Part shown: positions 22,997-37,436 of the stretch, piece after piece
How positions within the stretch are numbered: the stretch's first letter is position 1
How the letters are laid out: each line of letters starts with the position of its first letter
Assembly: GCF_040581485.1 (NCBI RefSeq)
Contig: NC_090130.1
Location: 4,650,001 to 4,714,000, forward strand
DNA: 64,000 nucleotides
Source: Linepithema humile
Taxonomy: Eukaryota > Arthropoda > Insecta > Hymenoptera > Formicidae
Direction: 5' to 3'
Position numbers and translations under genes: made by a program
Notes under the pieces: generated by a model
Told to the model about the DNA's origin: nothing
The model's database searches: none
What the model saw: only the letters and a program-made list of their open reading frames with translations

Positions 22997-25900
22997 CCAC
23001 CTCTCTCTCCTCGTTCCCGTCGTCCTCCGTCCCTTCGCACGCACCTACCACCCGTGTGTACGCGCGCTAATTAATCAGGGAATGAATTATGGATTCATGC
23101 GCTCGCCTAATTGGATCCGTCGCCTCGTGGAGGCGCGAAGCGTTCAGTCTCAGAAGACGCTCGCGCGCTCCACGCGATTCACCTTGGCTCGCGCGCACGA
23201 AAGAAAGAATGTTCGCAATAATAGAGCTCGCGGTGCAAACTTGCGTGCCCCGCTATCGACGTATCGCCGCGGAGATGAGTTTATCGATGTATCGCGTGTT
23301 TGCGCGAATACTCCGCAATGCCTGCCCCCTTAATTATGTCGTCGTTAACGAGTTACAGCTGCTATATCGTCTAAAATTTGGTTTGTTTCGCGGATAAAGG
23401 AGATGAGAAGAAAAAGCCTCTCCGAGCTCTCCGAGGAGATCATTAATGAGGCACGGCTCTTTAACGTCGCCGCGGAATTCGGTCATCGCCCTGGTCTAAA
23501 TCGACTTCGCCAGAGCGAAAACTGCAAACCGCAAAGTGTGAAGCGAAGCGATCTAAATGCTTTGAGCGGCTTCCACGATCGTTTGATCACTTCCAAGAAT
23601 ACTGGGCGCGTTAGCGCGAGAATGGCAGCCGGTCGTCTTTCGTTCATCTTTCGTTAAAGCGGCAACGATGCGGAAAATCTTGGCCGCATCTCGCACTCGC
23701 TACATCCCCCTGAACATTCGATGGAAACGTTGATATATACACTCGTTCTGTCATGCCTGGATGGCCATAGAAAAGCCCGCTCGCGGTTGCGGGGAGAAAA
23801 TGAGAGCTGGAAGGAGAAGGGCAGACATGGAAGATGAACGAGTCGTTGCCACGTTCGCTATTTACTTTTCACGTGCGACGGGTGGCAAAAGCAACGACCA
23901 TCCTGGCGTGTCCCGACGTTGTGGAGAAGTCAGCTGGAACCGGCCAAGTAGTTTTTCCCGGAGGAAGCGAAAGAGAGAGGGACTTGCGCGCGACGAGTGC
24001 GAGCGAGACGGCGTTTTAAAACCGTAAATCATCGTCCTTACACGTTGTGCGGATGACGGCGCGCGTGTGGGGAAGCAGGAAAGCAAAGAGAAGCTCGAAG
24101 AAAAAGAACGAGAGATCCGGAGATAAATGGGTAAACAGGTAGGTGCGTAGTGAGATGGGAATGGAGGAGTCAGGCAGACATCCGTCGCTCGTTATGCGGC
24201 TGCTTTCGGATCCTAAAATTCGTATCCGGGACGATCTGTCGCCTACCTGACATTTTGACCTTGATCAGAATGTCTCGATGAATCTTCCGGATGATTATGT
24301 GAATCGTTCGACATGTGCATTAACCTACGATTCGACCTCTCATTACACATGTGAGATAACACGTTCGAACGATATTATCGCGATGATCAAGAAATTTTTT
24401 ATTCCCTTTTGGCCATTTCCAAGTAATCTTAATATTATTTTCATGGAATTTCCGTTCAGCACAATTTTAAAATATAATTGTTTCCACGTACTTCATTTTT
24501 GTTTAGCATAATTTTTCTAATTTTAGTTTCTAGATGTTTTAAATGGCTCCAGCAATCTCACATTCAACGATGAATTAATTAATCGACAACTTGATATTTT
24601 TTAGTGTTAAAAGGAATGCCGGGGATGCGCAAAATGTATTTCAAAATTGGTCGCAAAGACATATTTCGCAGTCGACTTTTAATTAAGATCACGACGAAGT
24701 CCGATTTACGGTGGCGGCCATTTGTGAACTCTTCTTAATGTAACGAGCGTAGATAAGCGGCCGCGTTTGCGAGCACCTAGCGCTGCTTAATTACTGGTAA
24801 GAATTAAATGGTGTGTCGTAAGTCTCCGCGTGGGTCTAAGTGAAAATTTAAAATGAAGGGTAATAGAAAAGACGACAGTGTAGCCGCGTTATTACCACGG
24901 CAAACCTTCTTAAGAATACTCGGAAACCGAGACTCGTACCCATCACTAAACGGGGCTGTTCTTTAATCTTATCTGATATGAAGATCGCGTTGAATATTAT
25001 CACAAAGAGAAGCTCGGGCAAGGAACTCCTTCCAAATGGGATTCTTGTGAATGCCGCTGTCTCGCGGAAATACTGAACCTATTGTACTTCCAGCATTTTG
25101 AGTCACATTACTGTTTCGCCGTGATAACTCGGATTTCGACTTCGTTGTAACTTTTATCCACGATTCACACTCATGTTACGAATTTAACGCTTTTCAAATT
25201 TATACGTTTGCAACATTGTCTTTGTATTTGATCACCTTTGTGTGTATTTTACATTCTGTAATAAAATATGTATCTCTCCGATGTGAGTTTAAATTGCAAT
25301 GTGTCTTAATAATTATCTTTACCGACATTTATTATTATTAATGACATTCATCTTTTATTCACATTTCTTGTTCTATAACTACATTTGCATACATTGCGGT
25401 ATGAACGTAGGCTGTAATCGATGTCACCTCGTTTTGTCTGCTTGATTATTTTCCGCGCCTTAGAAAGTCACGGTGTTGTGGCACTGCGAAAGTGAATGCC
25501 AGTACGGGCGCGTAGGAAGCGTTTTTCACAAGACAAATTAATGACGTTATCGCGCCAACTATCTAGAGAATTCACGCGCATTGCGATGAGAATCTGACCG
25601 TTGCGGGAATTTTACAAGCTCGATGAAAGGTGAATCATAAGCTTTTGCATCGGAATGAACGAATCCTCGAGAATTCTCAGAAAGTAATTTTCATAGAAAT
25701 TATTGTTGATACTTGCAAAAAATGTAAATAATATTTTTTACTTGTATGTAATTTCAATATACAGTATCGCAATCAATAAGAAATTAATATAATGCGCAAT
25801 TTAATCACAATAATAAATCAGTACAATAAGAAATAATAACAGTAATTACTAGAGTAATCATGTAATGTAGGCAGTTGTATGATAAGATTAAGGCTATAGC

Positions 25901-28020
25901 GATAACGCCAATAATAACGAAGGATGAAATCATAGTAAATAGTATTGAGTAAGCTATTGCGTGTGTTGTGGCTTCCTGGCAGTCACAATTCTATAATTGA
26001 ACCAGACTGTCGTATCCTACCCGGCTGCGTCAATATTGCGGAGAACCTTCAGGAAGGTCAACAAAGTTAAGATGCCGTTCTCGCCCGCTCGAGTGCGTTC
26101 GGGTTTTCCCTATCTGAATTGGAAAATCAATTTCTCAGTGGTTTGTGATTATTATATCTCTATCTCTACACATGCGATATCTCAATGCGATATCTAAATT
26201 TAATGATAACGATACTGTCTATTATTTTATTAAATAAAAAAAAAATTAGCTTAATTAAAATCTTGAATTAAATACTAAGCTAATAAAGAAAGAAATTATT
26301 AGCGTCAAAAATATTGATATTGTCAGCATAAATTTAGCGTTAAGTGCGACCGTCTCTTCCGGGGCTTTAATTTGCTTAATACGAAGCTCGCAATATAAAC
26401 GCGAGATGGGAATCTAACAAGCGCATTTAGCGATAAACATGCAATCAGAATGCAAGTCGAAGTATGGTAAGAATTTCTTCGTTGGCACTTCAGCGATCGC
26501 AGCTAGTTTCCGTGCTGTCGACGCCAATGCAAATCGCTACCGATGCATCACGGAGCTGTCAACCGTTCGTTGCGTTCGCGATAAAGTTTCCCGCTCGTCC
26601 TCCGCTTGAACGGGCTCGAGGCCCGGGGAGAAACAGGCCGGACACGACGGTACGCATCGTCTGCGTCCTTGTCTAAACGCGCCTAACATCGTGAGCTGAA
26701 TCTAACGCGTTTACATGGATTATCTATAAACCGACGAGATAAAGCGTACAACGTATGCGCGTTCTTTCTGGCATCAACACATGATATTTTCGAACGTTTT
26801 TCACTGGATATTAATATTCCCATTGGAAATAAAACTAAAATTCTAAATACGCAGCAAATTCCTCGAAAAATTTTACACCAGAATTTAATTCCGATTTATG
26901 TTTACAATTTAGAATGTGATTGCTGTGAAATTTTTGTACAAATTTCTTCTATGCACACTGCGAAGGTGATGGTAAAAAATTTACGACTAAAATTTATTTT
27001 GAATATTCTGATAAACCGAGTACGCGATAATTTTATATTAATTAATTTGTCGTAACATTGATTTATATATTTTATGTTTAAAAAAATTGTTTTTTCTAAG
27101 GCATCAAAGTTTCTATCTAACTCTTATGCGCTGAGAGATGATTGCCAAACTGAAACATTGCATTATTATTTTAGAACAAGCTTGTACGCGCTAAAATGCG
27201 ATCTGCAGATTTCTGGAATGAGAATTCGCACACCTGCGTTCTTAGATATCACGGTATCTAAGAACGACTCGCTTGGACGAGACAAGCAAGTACATCATTA
27301 TTTTGCGCTTCCCTTATGGAAACGGTGGCTTGTTCGCAGAAGGAAAGAAGCCGTCGCCGCGGCGGCGTTTCCTCAACTCGCATGTACGTATGCACGAATG
27401 TGGACGCGACCAGAATTATTTGCACATCGCGTATGTCGAGGAGTCTTATTTCGGTTGATCTCCGGATTCTCCGGTGAGGATTAATTGATCGAATAAAACA
27501 AAGTCCGCCGCCGCGACTAGACTGACTTACATGGAACACGACGAAGTAGCTTCCTATACTGCTTCTTCTTGTTACGAGGCTACCACAAGAAAACTAATTA
27601 AGACTCGGTTACGTTCACTTGTTTCCAGCGTATCGTCCATCGCCGTAGAAAATGGGCTGTCGGTTTTGTTAGATAATAAATATAATCTCGGCAAACTTGA
27701 ATTTCGACGGAAATGACGAGCTCTTTCATCGAAGCACATTCATGCTTTCTTTTAAGAATATTGAATCTCAAAGAGAAAGATAAATTTATAAAATAACGTA
27801 TTTTAGAATATAAACAATGGCAGCTATTATTGGTATAGAAGAAAAGGATTTATTCATAGAGAACAAATCATCCCCTTCGCAAGAATTCGAAGAAGAGATC
27901 TTAAAAATTCGACGAAGATTCGAAGCGTGATCGTTTCATCGCACTCATCCATTTCCGGCGAGGAAAACGTTATTTATAAGGGAATGTTCCAGGAAAATGT
28001 ACGCCTGGTTAAACTTTCGG
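22994..28020. other. Non-coding spacer
   Basis: CpG-richer to about 24260 (scattered short frames, none recognised), then largely AT-rich. The only clear structure is the 12-bp hairpin at 27237-27266. No RNA gene or transposon was identified. Confidence 0.4.
27237..27266. repeat. Perfect 12-bp hairpin
   Basis: CGTTCTTAGATA (27237-27248) and its exact reverse complement (27255-27266) flank the 6-nt loop TCACGG. It is too short for a typical pre-miRNA. Function unknown. Confidence 0.7.
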
Positions 28021-28024
28021 TAAT

Positions 28025-28048
28025 AAAAAAAAAAAAAAAAAAAAAAAA
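28025..28048. repeat. A24 homopolymer
   Basis: 24 As directly after GGTAAT and before GAGACCG on the plus strand. It could be a retroposition tail, but the sequence upstream shows no recognisable source and no flanking duplication was found. Confidence 0.85.
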
Positions 28049-31000
28049 GAGACCGTGCGAGACGACAAGAAATCTTATGGCACAACCACGACGACGTTCC
28101 ACATCGTCGGCACTCGGTCGATAGTCACACCACCATCAGCGTAGCGTAACCACCATCTCCACCGCCGGCATTACCACCACCGACGAGCCGCCCACCCACC
28201 CTAAGGTTCACCCTTGAAAGAGCTTTCCAAGGGTGGTGTTGCTATCGACCCAACCTTGCCCCTCGCGAGAGCTATATGCTAAATTTTCAGAATCGACGCA
28301 GTCAGCCTCGAACACGGAAGTAGCGTAAACCACGCTTATTCGAAAAAATGTAAAAAGTATAAACTCCGCTCTCGATGACAGTGATTACGCCGCTTGAAAG
28401 CTTTTCGATATTCCGTAAACGATTATTATGAAAAAAAACTCATGCGCCGCGCCGAGAAAATCCTGTGTCACTGAGAGAGAAATAAAATTTTTATTTCGAT
28501 ATAAAAATCGATTTAGAACTCTCTGCACGTGTAATGCAATATCGCTGCGCGAAAAGGATAGAATAGAATATAAGAATTTTTATTTCATGTACCAGATATA
28601 CATATCACCATTTTATGTTATCGAAGTATCCATTAAACTTTACATTACTTGCAGCTTCTATAGATTGCTGATAATGCCATACCGCATAAATGTTTATAAC
28701 GTTTAATTTGATTTGCATTAATTCTCTCAGTGACTCTTATTTTCATGCAAATTATTCATTATTATGAGCACTGCGTATATCCGTATAAAGACTTCTTTTG
28801 ATTTAATAGTGAAAAAAGAAAAGATCTCGGTTTTAATTTTCAGTTGTAGCGTCGCTAAGCTGTTTTCCAAAGCTACAATTTTGAAAATTAGCTGCAGGCA
28901 GCCGCACGAACACACTATTACAATGTATTACCCGCTTACAAAAGTACAGGTTGCCGGGGGAAAATAGTGAACAAAATCTCGCGCGACAAAGCTGTGTCTG
29001 CTTCTGCATTACGCGTCTCGGTGTAATGATAAAGTTATGATTTCGTGACACGCAATCAAGAGCCGCTCTGTAAATTTAGCTTATCGTTCTCACCTTTTAT
29101 CGCACGAGTAGTTGAATAGCTACACACGTTACAATATCAAGCAACATTATCTTTTTGAAAACAATACGATGCAAAGAATAACAAATTGTGCTTCTGAATT
29201 TTTTGACATATCAGAAATAGACATTCTCTTTACATCTCTCTTTCCTTTTTTTTGTACGCTATTTCTGACCAATCGCAAAAATATCTTTGAAAAGATATAG
29301 AAGCACATAGGCGTATTTTATTCCATTCTTTACACGCAGCGTACGATTGCTATTGTTCATCGGTAATATTGTATTTTATGCGTTCCTTCCTACATTCTAC
29401 TTTTATATCTCTCGACCCCGACTCACTCCCTCGCGCCTGCATGCTGTTTCTTGTGCCTCTCAGTAAATCAGGCAGCCCGCAGCGCGGGAGGCGACACTCC
29501 GGTTTTCTTTATTCGCAAAGCACATCGGAGTTTGAAGGGACTCGCAGAGAGTCTCCGAGTCGAAGAATCACAATCGAGGATCTTGCGATCCACGGGGGTC
29601 TCCTGACCTCCCGAGAAGGGACCTCCGTTTCGATGCAGATTCCTGCGGTAGCCCCGTGGGGAGAAGGAGAAATCGGTGGGAGGAAGGAAGGTAGAGACTA
29701 GCGACACACGGGAGGACGAACGAGGCGAGGGGAGCGGAAAGACGATAGAGGGACTAACTGGTTCCCTCCGTCTTCTTTCGAGTGTTAAACTCGCGCGACG
29801 CAGACGACGAATGGCAGGCGACCGGTATTTTTTTTTTCCTCCTTCGATTCTTTTCGGCTACGTACAGTTGTTATGCAGATACATTCCACGAATACGCGCG
29901 GTCTACGTGTGGCGTCCGTGCGCGGCAACTACGAGACGCACAAATTATGTGCCATTGCGCAATTGGGATGAGAAGCGGAGGTGCTTCTCTCTCGCTTTCA
30001 TAGGAAATGTGAAGCGAGTGCATGGTAAATACGAAGGCGAGTGTCGTGCGACTGATTGCGTCTACGCGGGTCGCTATTAACTTGGTTTAACTTAATTTAA
30101 GTTGAAGCCCTTCGTGCCTATTAATATTCATAGATTCGGCGCATTAATTTTCAAATAATAAACATAAAGTTCACGTTGCATGACAATGCAACTAAGAACT
30201 ATTATCTGCGGAGCGTAAAATCAATTTAGAAGTTGGTATGCGATTATGATATCTTATCAATGACATGTCGTTAAATTTATTCGTTGATACGTTCCGGTAG
30301 AAATAATTAAACACAAGCAAACTAGAAAATAATATGCATCGAGAAGAATACGCTGCGTAGGAAAGGATTGATTTCTCCATCTACGTGGGCAGGAAAGTGC
30401 AAGAAGTTAACGATTGCATACCATTAACGCGTGTTTACGTTCTCGATTTGGTAAATTTGATCGATCCTGACGCGAGTTTTTCCACATATTATGGCTAACA
30501 CTGTAATCTAGGGAGGCATGGAGAATTGCTAACTAGGAGTTACCTCAACCGGACTGTTGTCGGCGTAACCGGTTCACGGTGATGAACGGAGGAGTTGGCG
30601 CGCAATTCTCCCGACATTGTCTCGCTTAACGCCGAAGCTTTGTAAGGTAAATAAAGCCGGCGGGCTGCGTTGAATCGACGATAAATCGTCTCTAATGGCG
30701 TCTTCTTCCGGTCAGCGCGACCGAGCGCGCGAGATCATGTTTCTTTGGGCGTGTTAGAAAAAAAAGAGGCACATACAAAGTGCTTTTCCATCTCGCTCTC
30801 GGTTTAAATGAAATGAAGAATCGCGGGCACACAACAATCCAGCTGCTAATGACGACGCGGACCGGTTTAACGACGACGTAATTGTTATGCGAAAATCGCG
30901 TTACAGCGAAGGATAGGACACGATACAAGTGAGCGGTAAGAATGTATCGTCGCTGCGTGTGGCTCGTTTTCGCTTGGCGATTATCGGAAAATAGTAAATC

Positions 31001-34000
31001 TAATATATATAGAACCGGTTCGAGTTTCCGGGAACTCGTTCATTATTAAAATCGTCTCTTTAATGCTTCGGAGATTTAGTTAAATATACACATAGTCAGT
31101 CTGATCGCCGCATAATGTTCTCATTTTATCTATTTTCAATATTATATTATCTTTTAATATTTTTAAAATCGAAATAAAAAACTATTGTCGTCATTTTATT
31201 TTACATTGAAAGCATGTAGGAAGAAGTATTTATTTTTATAAATTCTAGTAAGACAAAGAATAGAAACACTTAATAGGACACGGTTTAATTTAACATGAAT
31301 CATACGCATGAAATACTCATCAGTTCAATTAAAAATTACAAAATATACTTGAATTACAAAAAAATTATAAAAAAAGTCCATAAAAATTATAAATAAAGAT
31401 AAGAAAGACGAGAAGAGAGAAGCGCTTGTGTAAAATACGCAACTTATATGCTGCTACACTGCTACAGAATGACTCCAACATTTATACCGCAACGAGCAGT
31501 TCATCGCGAAGATTCGATCCCGTAGTCTCGACCGTACCCTATAGTTAGTGAATAACTAATGTTGTAGCGTGGATGCACCCGCACGCGCGAGTGAGCTCAC
31601 GCACGCACACACGTATCGCGGTTTCACCTGCCTCGGCGCAGGGAGCAGTAGAAGACAAAGGGAGAATGTCGCTCTCGCTCCTTCTCGTTTCCATCGTTTA
31701 TACCGTGACGAACAACCGCAGCCGCGAAGGAGGAGGACGGGACTGGGTTCGGACGTGGGCTCGGGGATTCTCTCATAAAGCGCTTCGCCCGCGAGGGAAA
31801 CAGCAGCAACAACGGCGGAAGGAAAAAGGTGAAAAAATCCGGTGGAGCGAGATACGCTCGTTGAGCTTTTCCATGAAACAACGGAACGGAAGCGACGCCG
31901 GGCGGAGCGCGCGTAATGCGCGAAAATAATTACGTTTAACCTTTACGTTGTGTGCGTCGTCGACGGGGAAATTCGCGTCTGTTAATCGTATACTGCAGCG
32001 TCGCGAAAAACGCCAAAGGTGAAAAAATAGAACAAAAAGTTATGCTCACTCGACTCGCGCTGATAATAGTATATCGTTGGATTTTTCACGCTATTACGTG
32101 CAAAATTTTGCGATGAGCAAAAAGATGTGTAGCAAAAAAAAAAAAAAGAGAGCAGGATTAGAGGTGTTAACAGCTTGTAGGAACACACGGCTGACGAATC
32201 ATAGGTTCTCAAATATTGGATTTGATAGACGGTATCTCCCCGTTATCGCTACTCCGCGCTCTTATCGATGAATCCATATTATCGTAGAGTTTGTAGCACG
32301 CGAATTTTTTAAGTGTTTCTAAGCATCGCATACTGTATGTATTTTTTGTATCAAATACGAATGATTTATAGACTCTTGCGTGACATTCGCTTTGCGACGC
32401 TAACACGAATCGTATCACAAATGTAAATTCGTAAATGGATCTGAAAGTAGACCTTAAAGGAAATGATAAAGTGATAAGCTCACCGCAAAAGATATGCATA
32501 TATTACAAGCGACGCATTATTATTATTTTGTGTGCGCTTTCTCTCGATAAAAATTTGACAATGATTAAACTTATCTGACAAAATCTTTTTATCCCACTGG
32601 GAAATCCCCCGTAATTAACGGCAAAGTTAAAAATAGCTCGAACATCAAATATTATAATTTACAAGTCTTCTCTATTTCATAATCTGCTGTAAATACACTT
32701 TACAGTAAACAAATTTGTTATGAGTAATTACGCAAACTTCACGAAGTCATCGCGATGAGCACCGACCACAATCATAGAAATTCAAATCCACTGTTGTCTG
32801 TGGAGATACAACTTTATCCGACGTTCGCAAACGAGACGGAACGATCAAAGTTTCGTTACGCGCAATAACGATCTACGAGATAGCAAATACTAATACGACG
32901 ATAACGCTCTCATCTGCGAATTCAGTGCATCTCGTCTATACTGCTCGCGATATAGCGCAGAGCCATAAACTTTCGTTCGAGCATTTGAGGGGGAAAAAAA
33001 AGAGAGAAAATAAAGTACGCGGCTGGCAGCAAAAGTTTAAGCGCTCTCCGCGCTCCTCCCTCCGGCCTCCGCAAACATTTTCTTTGTTTCATTAAGCCTA
33101 CTTCTTTTTGCGGCTCCGGATCGCCTCCACCATTCACGGATTTTTTAGACGCGGACCTCGGCTCTTGAGTGCGTTAAAAAGCCACTGGAGTCTCCGCGAA
33201 TCCATTTGCTAAACGGGCGGACACGTCCTCCATGTCGCGGAGGCTGCGCGCGTCGAGGGTGCCAAAGTACACTTTTGACAGAGCGAACAAAGCAAAGCGG
33301 GCGAAATATATTCTCGCCCGCTACACCTCGAGAGGCGCCGTGTGTCTCTCGCGAAACGTGCGTCTTTGATCGATCACGCTGCTAGATACACACGTTATAA
33401 AGTGAGGGTGAGAGAAACGTACAATTGAAGACAAAAAAGTGTTAGTCTCAGAGAAAAATAAAAAATGTAGAAAAGAATTAAAAATAAAATAAAATAATTC
33501 ACATTTTGTTCAACGCATTAAATTATTTAGCAATTAAAACAATTAGCGATCAAATAAAAACATTTTAATTGTCTATTTTGAGATTCTCTTAGATATCCGA
33601 GAATAATAAAAATAAAAGTATCACACACACACGACGGACCCTCGATTACATTAAAGATTTACGATCTCTACTAGCGGAAATGTTGGTCTATAAAGTCGCT
33701 CTATGTGGCTTAAGCGCATTGTCACCCCAAAGTTAGCCCCCAATGAAGTGCCCATAAAATAATTGCGGTGCCGGACAGCAAATTGTATCGTTTTCCGATG
33801 TTATATCGACGATATGTTCGCCTGATTTCATCGGTTATCCGAAGCATTTGCAACATAATTCACCTTCTCGCCGGCATTCGGAACAAGTCAATTATAGCGC
33901 GTTCTAATTGCACCAGTTCGACGCAGCGACTCGAGCGAGTTGTAAAAGGATCCAGACGGTCCTGAAATATCCAAAAGGGTCGCAACGCGGGGAGGATCGC

Positions 34001-36999
34001 TCGCTCGTAGACGTCTCCCACCTGCACGGGACGATATATCACTACAAACGAGAGAACTCGGGCCTTTTTATTGCCTTGTCAGGCGACGATCGCGATGCAC
34101 GAGCAAAACGAGTCCATGGTAATTATTTCTTGCCCGTAAATATCATTGCTCGCGAAACTCTTAGTTTTATCTTTGACGAAAGCTTCATATTTTTCTTCTC
34201 CGCACATTTTAATTTTTAACGTAGGTGAAGATAAGACTTTTATTATTAATCGCGTGACACAATATATATTTTATGTAGTTTTCATACGAGAGAAAATTGA
34301 ATGTAGCAACAATCTCTCAAACTGGCGAAACTTTAAGCTTCGTTTGTGCTCCAAAGTACACACGAAAATATTGTTTCACTGCAGCTACTTTGTTTAAGGC
34401 TTTGTTTAAGGCTGTTGTCTTTGCGCGGCTAATGTTACGAGGAACTTAAACGAGGTGCACGACTCCGAAACTGCACGATTCGAGCCGAGCGTTTACACTT
34501 GCGACTTCACGTAACGAAACAGTCGAGAGTCACGCGAGTTTCGTAAACGTGATAAGATAACATCGCTCCAACGATCGAACCGATTGTCCTAAACGCGGCC
34601 GAAAATATTCGAGGACTTTCCACTGTAACGATGTGGAATTTTATCGAGAATTTTATAAGTGACAGTACCGTGACAGCCGAAATATTGATTTCTGTTCCGT
34701 TATTGCAACATTTTGAGGATATCCTGAAAGAATATTTTGAAAGTATAATCTATCAATATCATATGGCTTCAGTATTGAATATCTATTATTACGACGCATT
34801 ATATAGGCACGGTAATCTATCCTTGTTTACAAGCAAAATATAAATCATCAATATTGTAAATTATTAAAAATAATAAAAATAATAATTATTCCCGAGTGAT
34901 TTTTAATCTACTTTTATTATTATAATGCAATGTTCCGATTATATTCATCTTGAAGTTTGAAAAGGCTGTTAATTAAATATATTAATTTAACGATGTAATA
35001 TCAATATTAGGTAATATTAATATTTTTTTTAATGATGTACCAGTGCGCTTTCTTTTTACAATATAAATTTTCAATATTTATCTGTCTCTCACTATACTCA
35101 TAGGAAACTAGAGTAATAAAATTAACAGCGTCGGCAACGGCTGCGTAGCTGAGGATTTGCGATGCAAATATGTACAATGTGTCCGCGGCGAACGTAATTA
35201 GGCGTTACGACGACGCCGTTGCAACGGCGGCTCTTTTGCTGCTCCCTACGACGAACTTGCCGGCTACAAAGCAGAGCGGGGCGTCCTCCTTATCGTTGCT
35301 CGTAAATATCCGATCCATCCTCTGAGAATATTAAGACGCGATAAAGCGGGAGCCTCGCGGCACCAAAATCCGACGATATATTCCGCGATAGAACGAGCGT
35401 AAACGCAAATAATCGCGAACGCGAAAAATATCGCACGGTCGTGCGTTCGTAAACACCGTGTGTGCGGGCGGGCGCGCGTATGTGTACACGGCGCAAATTT
35501 AACGAGAGCGCTGGCGCGCAAGCCGGAAGCTGCGCACGATAGTCGTAAAAAAGGCTGACAGATAAATGTCGGATGCGGTTTCGCGGCGCTTCTTTTCTCT
35601 CCGCGTCACATCGCATCCATGGGCGTGGGCGTGTGCTCCGTGTCCAAACAAGCGCCACATTCTGTCGCGCGAGCCGGCTTTTCCCCCCGTGATTTACGTC
35701 CGCGACAGCGCTACAGTTTTCGACGGATTCGATTATGTGGGCTCGTCTCGACAAAACGCGATCGTCGCCGCATTCTCGTCGACACGGGCCCTAGCCAAGG
35801 TCGCCGAGCGGACTCCACATTGTTGTCACGCATTTATGGTAATACGTTATGCGCAATCCTACGCTAGCATGCTCTTTCGTTCGTGTGTGCATTATTACGT
35901 GGCCATGGTAGGGATAATTGTAGGCCCTTTTCAGAAACTCACAATCTGCAAAGATGTGCATTTTCCAACTTGCGAGATTATTAATTTATTAGATTACTAG
36001 CAATATTCTAAACTATTATAATTTTTTCAAAAAAGAATAACTTTTCGAAGCTAATAAATTTGGGAAAGAACAGTTACTATATTAAAAGTCTCATTGATCT
36101 TAATTTTTTACTTGAAACTTGTGTTAATCGATGAAATTGCAATACACTTAATATCAAATTGTAAAATATGCCAATATTTGTAATCACGTCTCTAATATTG
36201 ATGTAATAATACTGATAAAATATATTGTATCATTGCATGCAATGCACGATGGATTTTGTTAATATGAAGTTCTGTGTGTGGACTTCGAGGCGGAGAAAGC
36301 ACAACAGCAGATTCGTACAGTCAACCGAGATATTAAGCAAATAAGCATCCGCCATCCCGCGGGATAACAATGATTGCACTGTATTAAGCACTCTCGTGTG
36401 TACATATCCGATAAAGCATAACCAGTCTATTCGCGCATTGCGACGCATCCTGTTTGTAAATTTATTCCAACTTGCAATAATCGATGAATTGTAATATCTA
36501 TGCGAACATATTCGTCGAGTTAATTTGAAAGGAGCCTTATATTAATTGGAATTTTTGTTGGACATTAAGAGGCGATTTCACCGAACTTTCTCAAAACGAT
36601 CCGACAGATCTCGAATGATCACTTGTATGCAATTTATCTAGTTTCACCAACGATCTCCATTAATTCATAATTGCCACACTGGCGTATGTCGAACGAGAGG
36701 GCAAGCGTTGCTAGATCGTCAATTTTTCACATCACGTTCGAGAAATAGCGGTAGATCGTCAATTTTTAACATTTGTTAGTCTCTCAAGGAGACTGTCGAG
36801 TTCAATTTACGGTTCTGCATTTGATATATAAAAAAAAGACCTATTTAATGAAACATAGATCCCCACGCGCGGCTTTCAACTGTGACGACTTTCCGCCGGT
36901 GTGGATTTGCATAGAGAAACGTGATCGTTTGTGGTAGTAGAGAACAGAATTACAATCAAGATCCGCGTCGTCCGAGTCGAACTCGGAGAAACGACGCGT

Positions 37000-37001
<2 letters not shown>
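28049..37001. other. Non-coding spacer, probably fz2-upstream
   Basis: Alternating AT-rich and CpG-rich DNA. Local details: a (CA)n-like patch at about 33623-33635; a 20-bp direct repeat of TAGATCGTCAATTTTT at about 36711 and 36750; short A-runs at 32135-32148. The longest frames (about 130-155 codons near 29.7, 35.3 and 35.6 kb) overlap others on the opposite strand and show no domain. No RNA gene was identified. Confidence 0.4.
28209..28235. repeat. Near-perfect hairpin in a CCA/ACC-rich stretch
   Basis: CACCCTTGAAAG (28209-28220) pairs with CTTTCCAAGGGTG (28223-28235) with one bulged base. The only unpaired centre is AG, so it would extrude as a cruciform or form a hairpin with its innermost pairs opened. 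The surrounding 28085-28200 is rich in CCACCA/ACCACC. Confidence 0.6.

Positions 37002-37053
<52 letters not shown>
37002..37053. repeat. (TC)26 microsatellite
   Basis: 52 bases of pure TC dinucleotides, followed by TTCTTTCTCTTCC and more TC to about 37082. Reading frames over it are artefacts. Confidence 0.95.
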
Positions 37054-37056
<3 letters not shown>

Positions 37057-37434
37057 CTTTCTCTTCCTCTCTCTCTCTCTCATCTGCGCGAGAAGCAGCA
37101 TGCGACGCGGAGGATGAGAACGAGTCGGAGAAGCCTGCGGAATATATGCTACGCGCTCGTGGATGCTCGTTTGCAGCATTCGTAGAGGGACCCGACAGAG
37201 AGAAACGGGAAAGAGCCAAGGGGAGAAGAGAAAGCCTGTCGGAACGAGGCGGCAAGAGGACAAGAGATGCCTGGCATGGAGAGAGAGAAAAGGAGAGATC
37301 GAGAGAGGCACGGTAGGAGGGCATGGGGGGGGCGGAGGTGGACGCAAAACGGTTCGGCCGGCGGTGAGGCTGGTCAATGGAAGACCGAGCGGCTATCGCG
37401 CGCAACCCTTCTCGAAAACAAAGCCGGATTCTCA

Positions 37435-37436
37435 CC
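37435..37436 (-). other. Candidate 5' splice site on the fz2 strand
   Basis: The minus strand reads ATCAAG|GTGAGAATC, close to the consensus MAG|GTRAGT, at the edge of a GC-rich island on its upstream side. It is a candidate end for a fz2 5' UTR exon spliced to 16418, an intron of about 21 kb. Other donor-like sites exist, so this is only a lead. Confidence 0.2.

Noticed and set aside
22764..23333. 189-codon frame across the (TC)28 tract
   Set aside because: A repeat-driven open frame (Ser/Leu run) with no conserved flanking sequence.
29204..29268. TCAGAAATAG / CTATTTCTGA inverted pair
   Set aside because: Ten-base arms more than 40 bases apart in AT-rich DNA are readily expected by chance.
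31012..31034. GGTTCGAGTTTCC resembling a tRNA B box
   Set aside because: No A box, acceptor stem or cloverleaf could be built from the AT-rich sequence upstream.
36841..37435. Long frames on both strands near 37 kb (up to 178 codons)
   Set aside because: Their length depends on the (TC)26 repeat and GC-rich flanks; Arg/Glu or Ser/Leu runs are artefacts.
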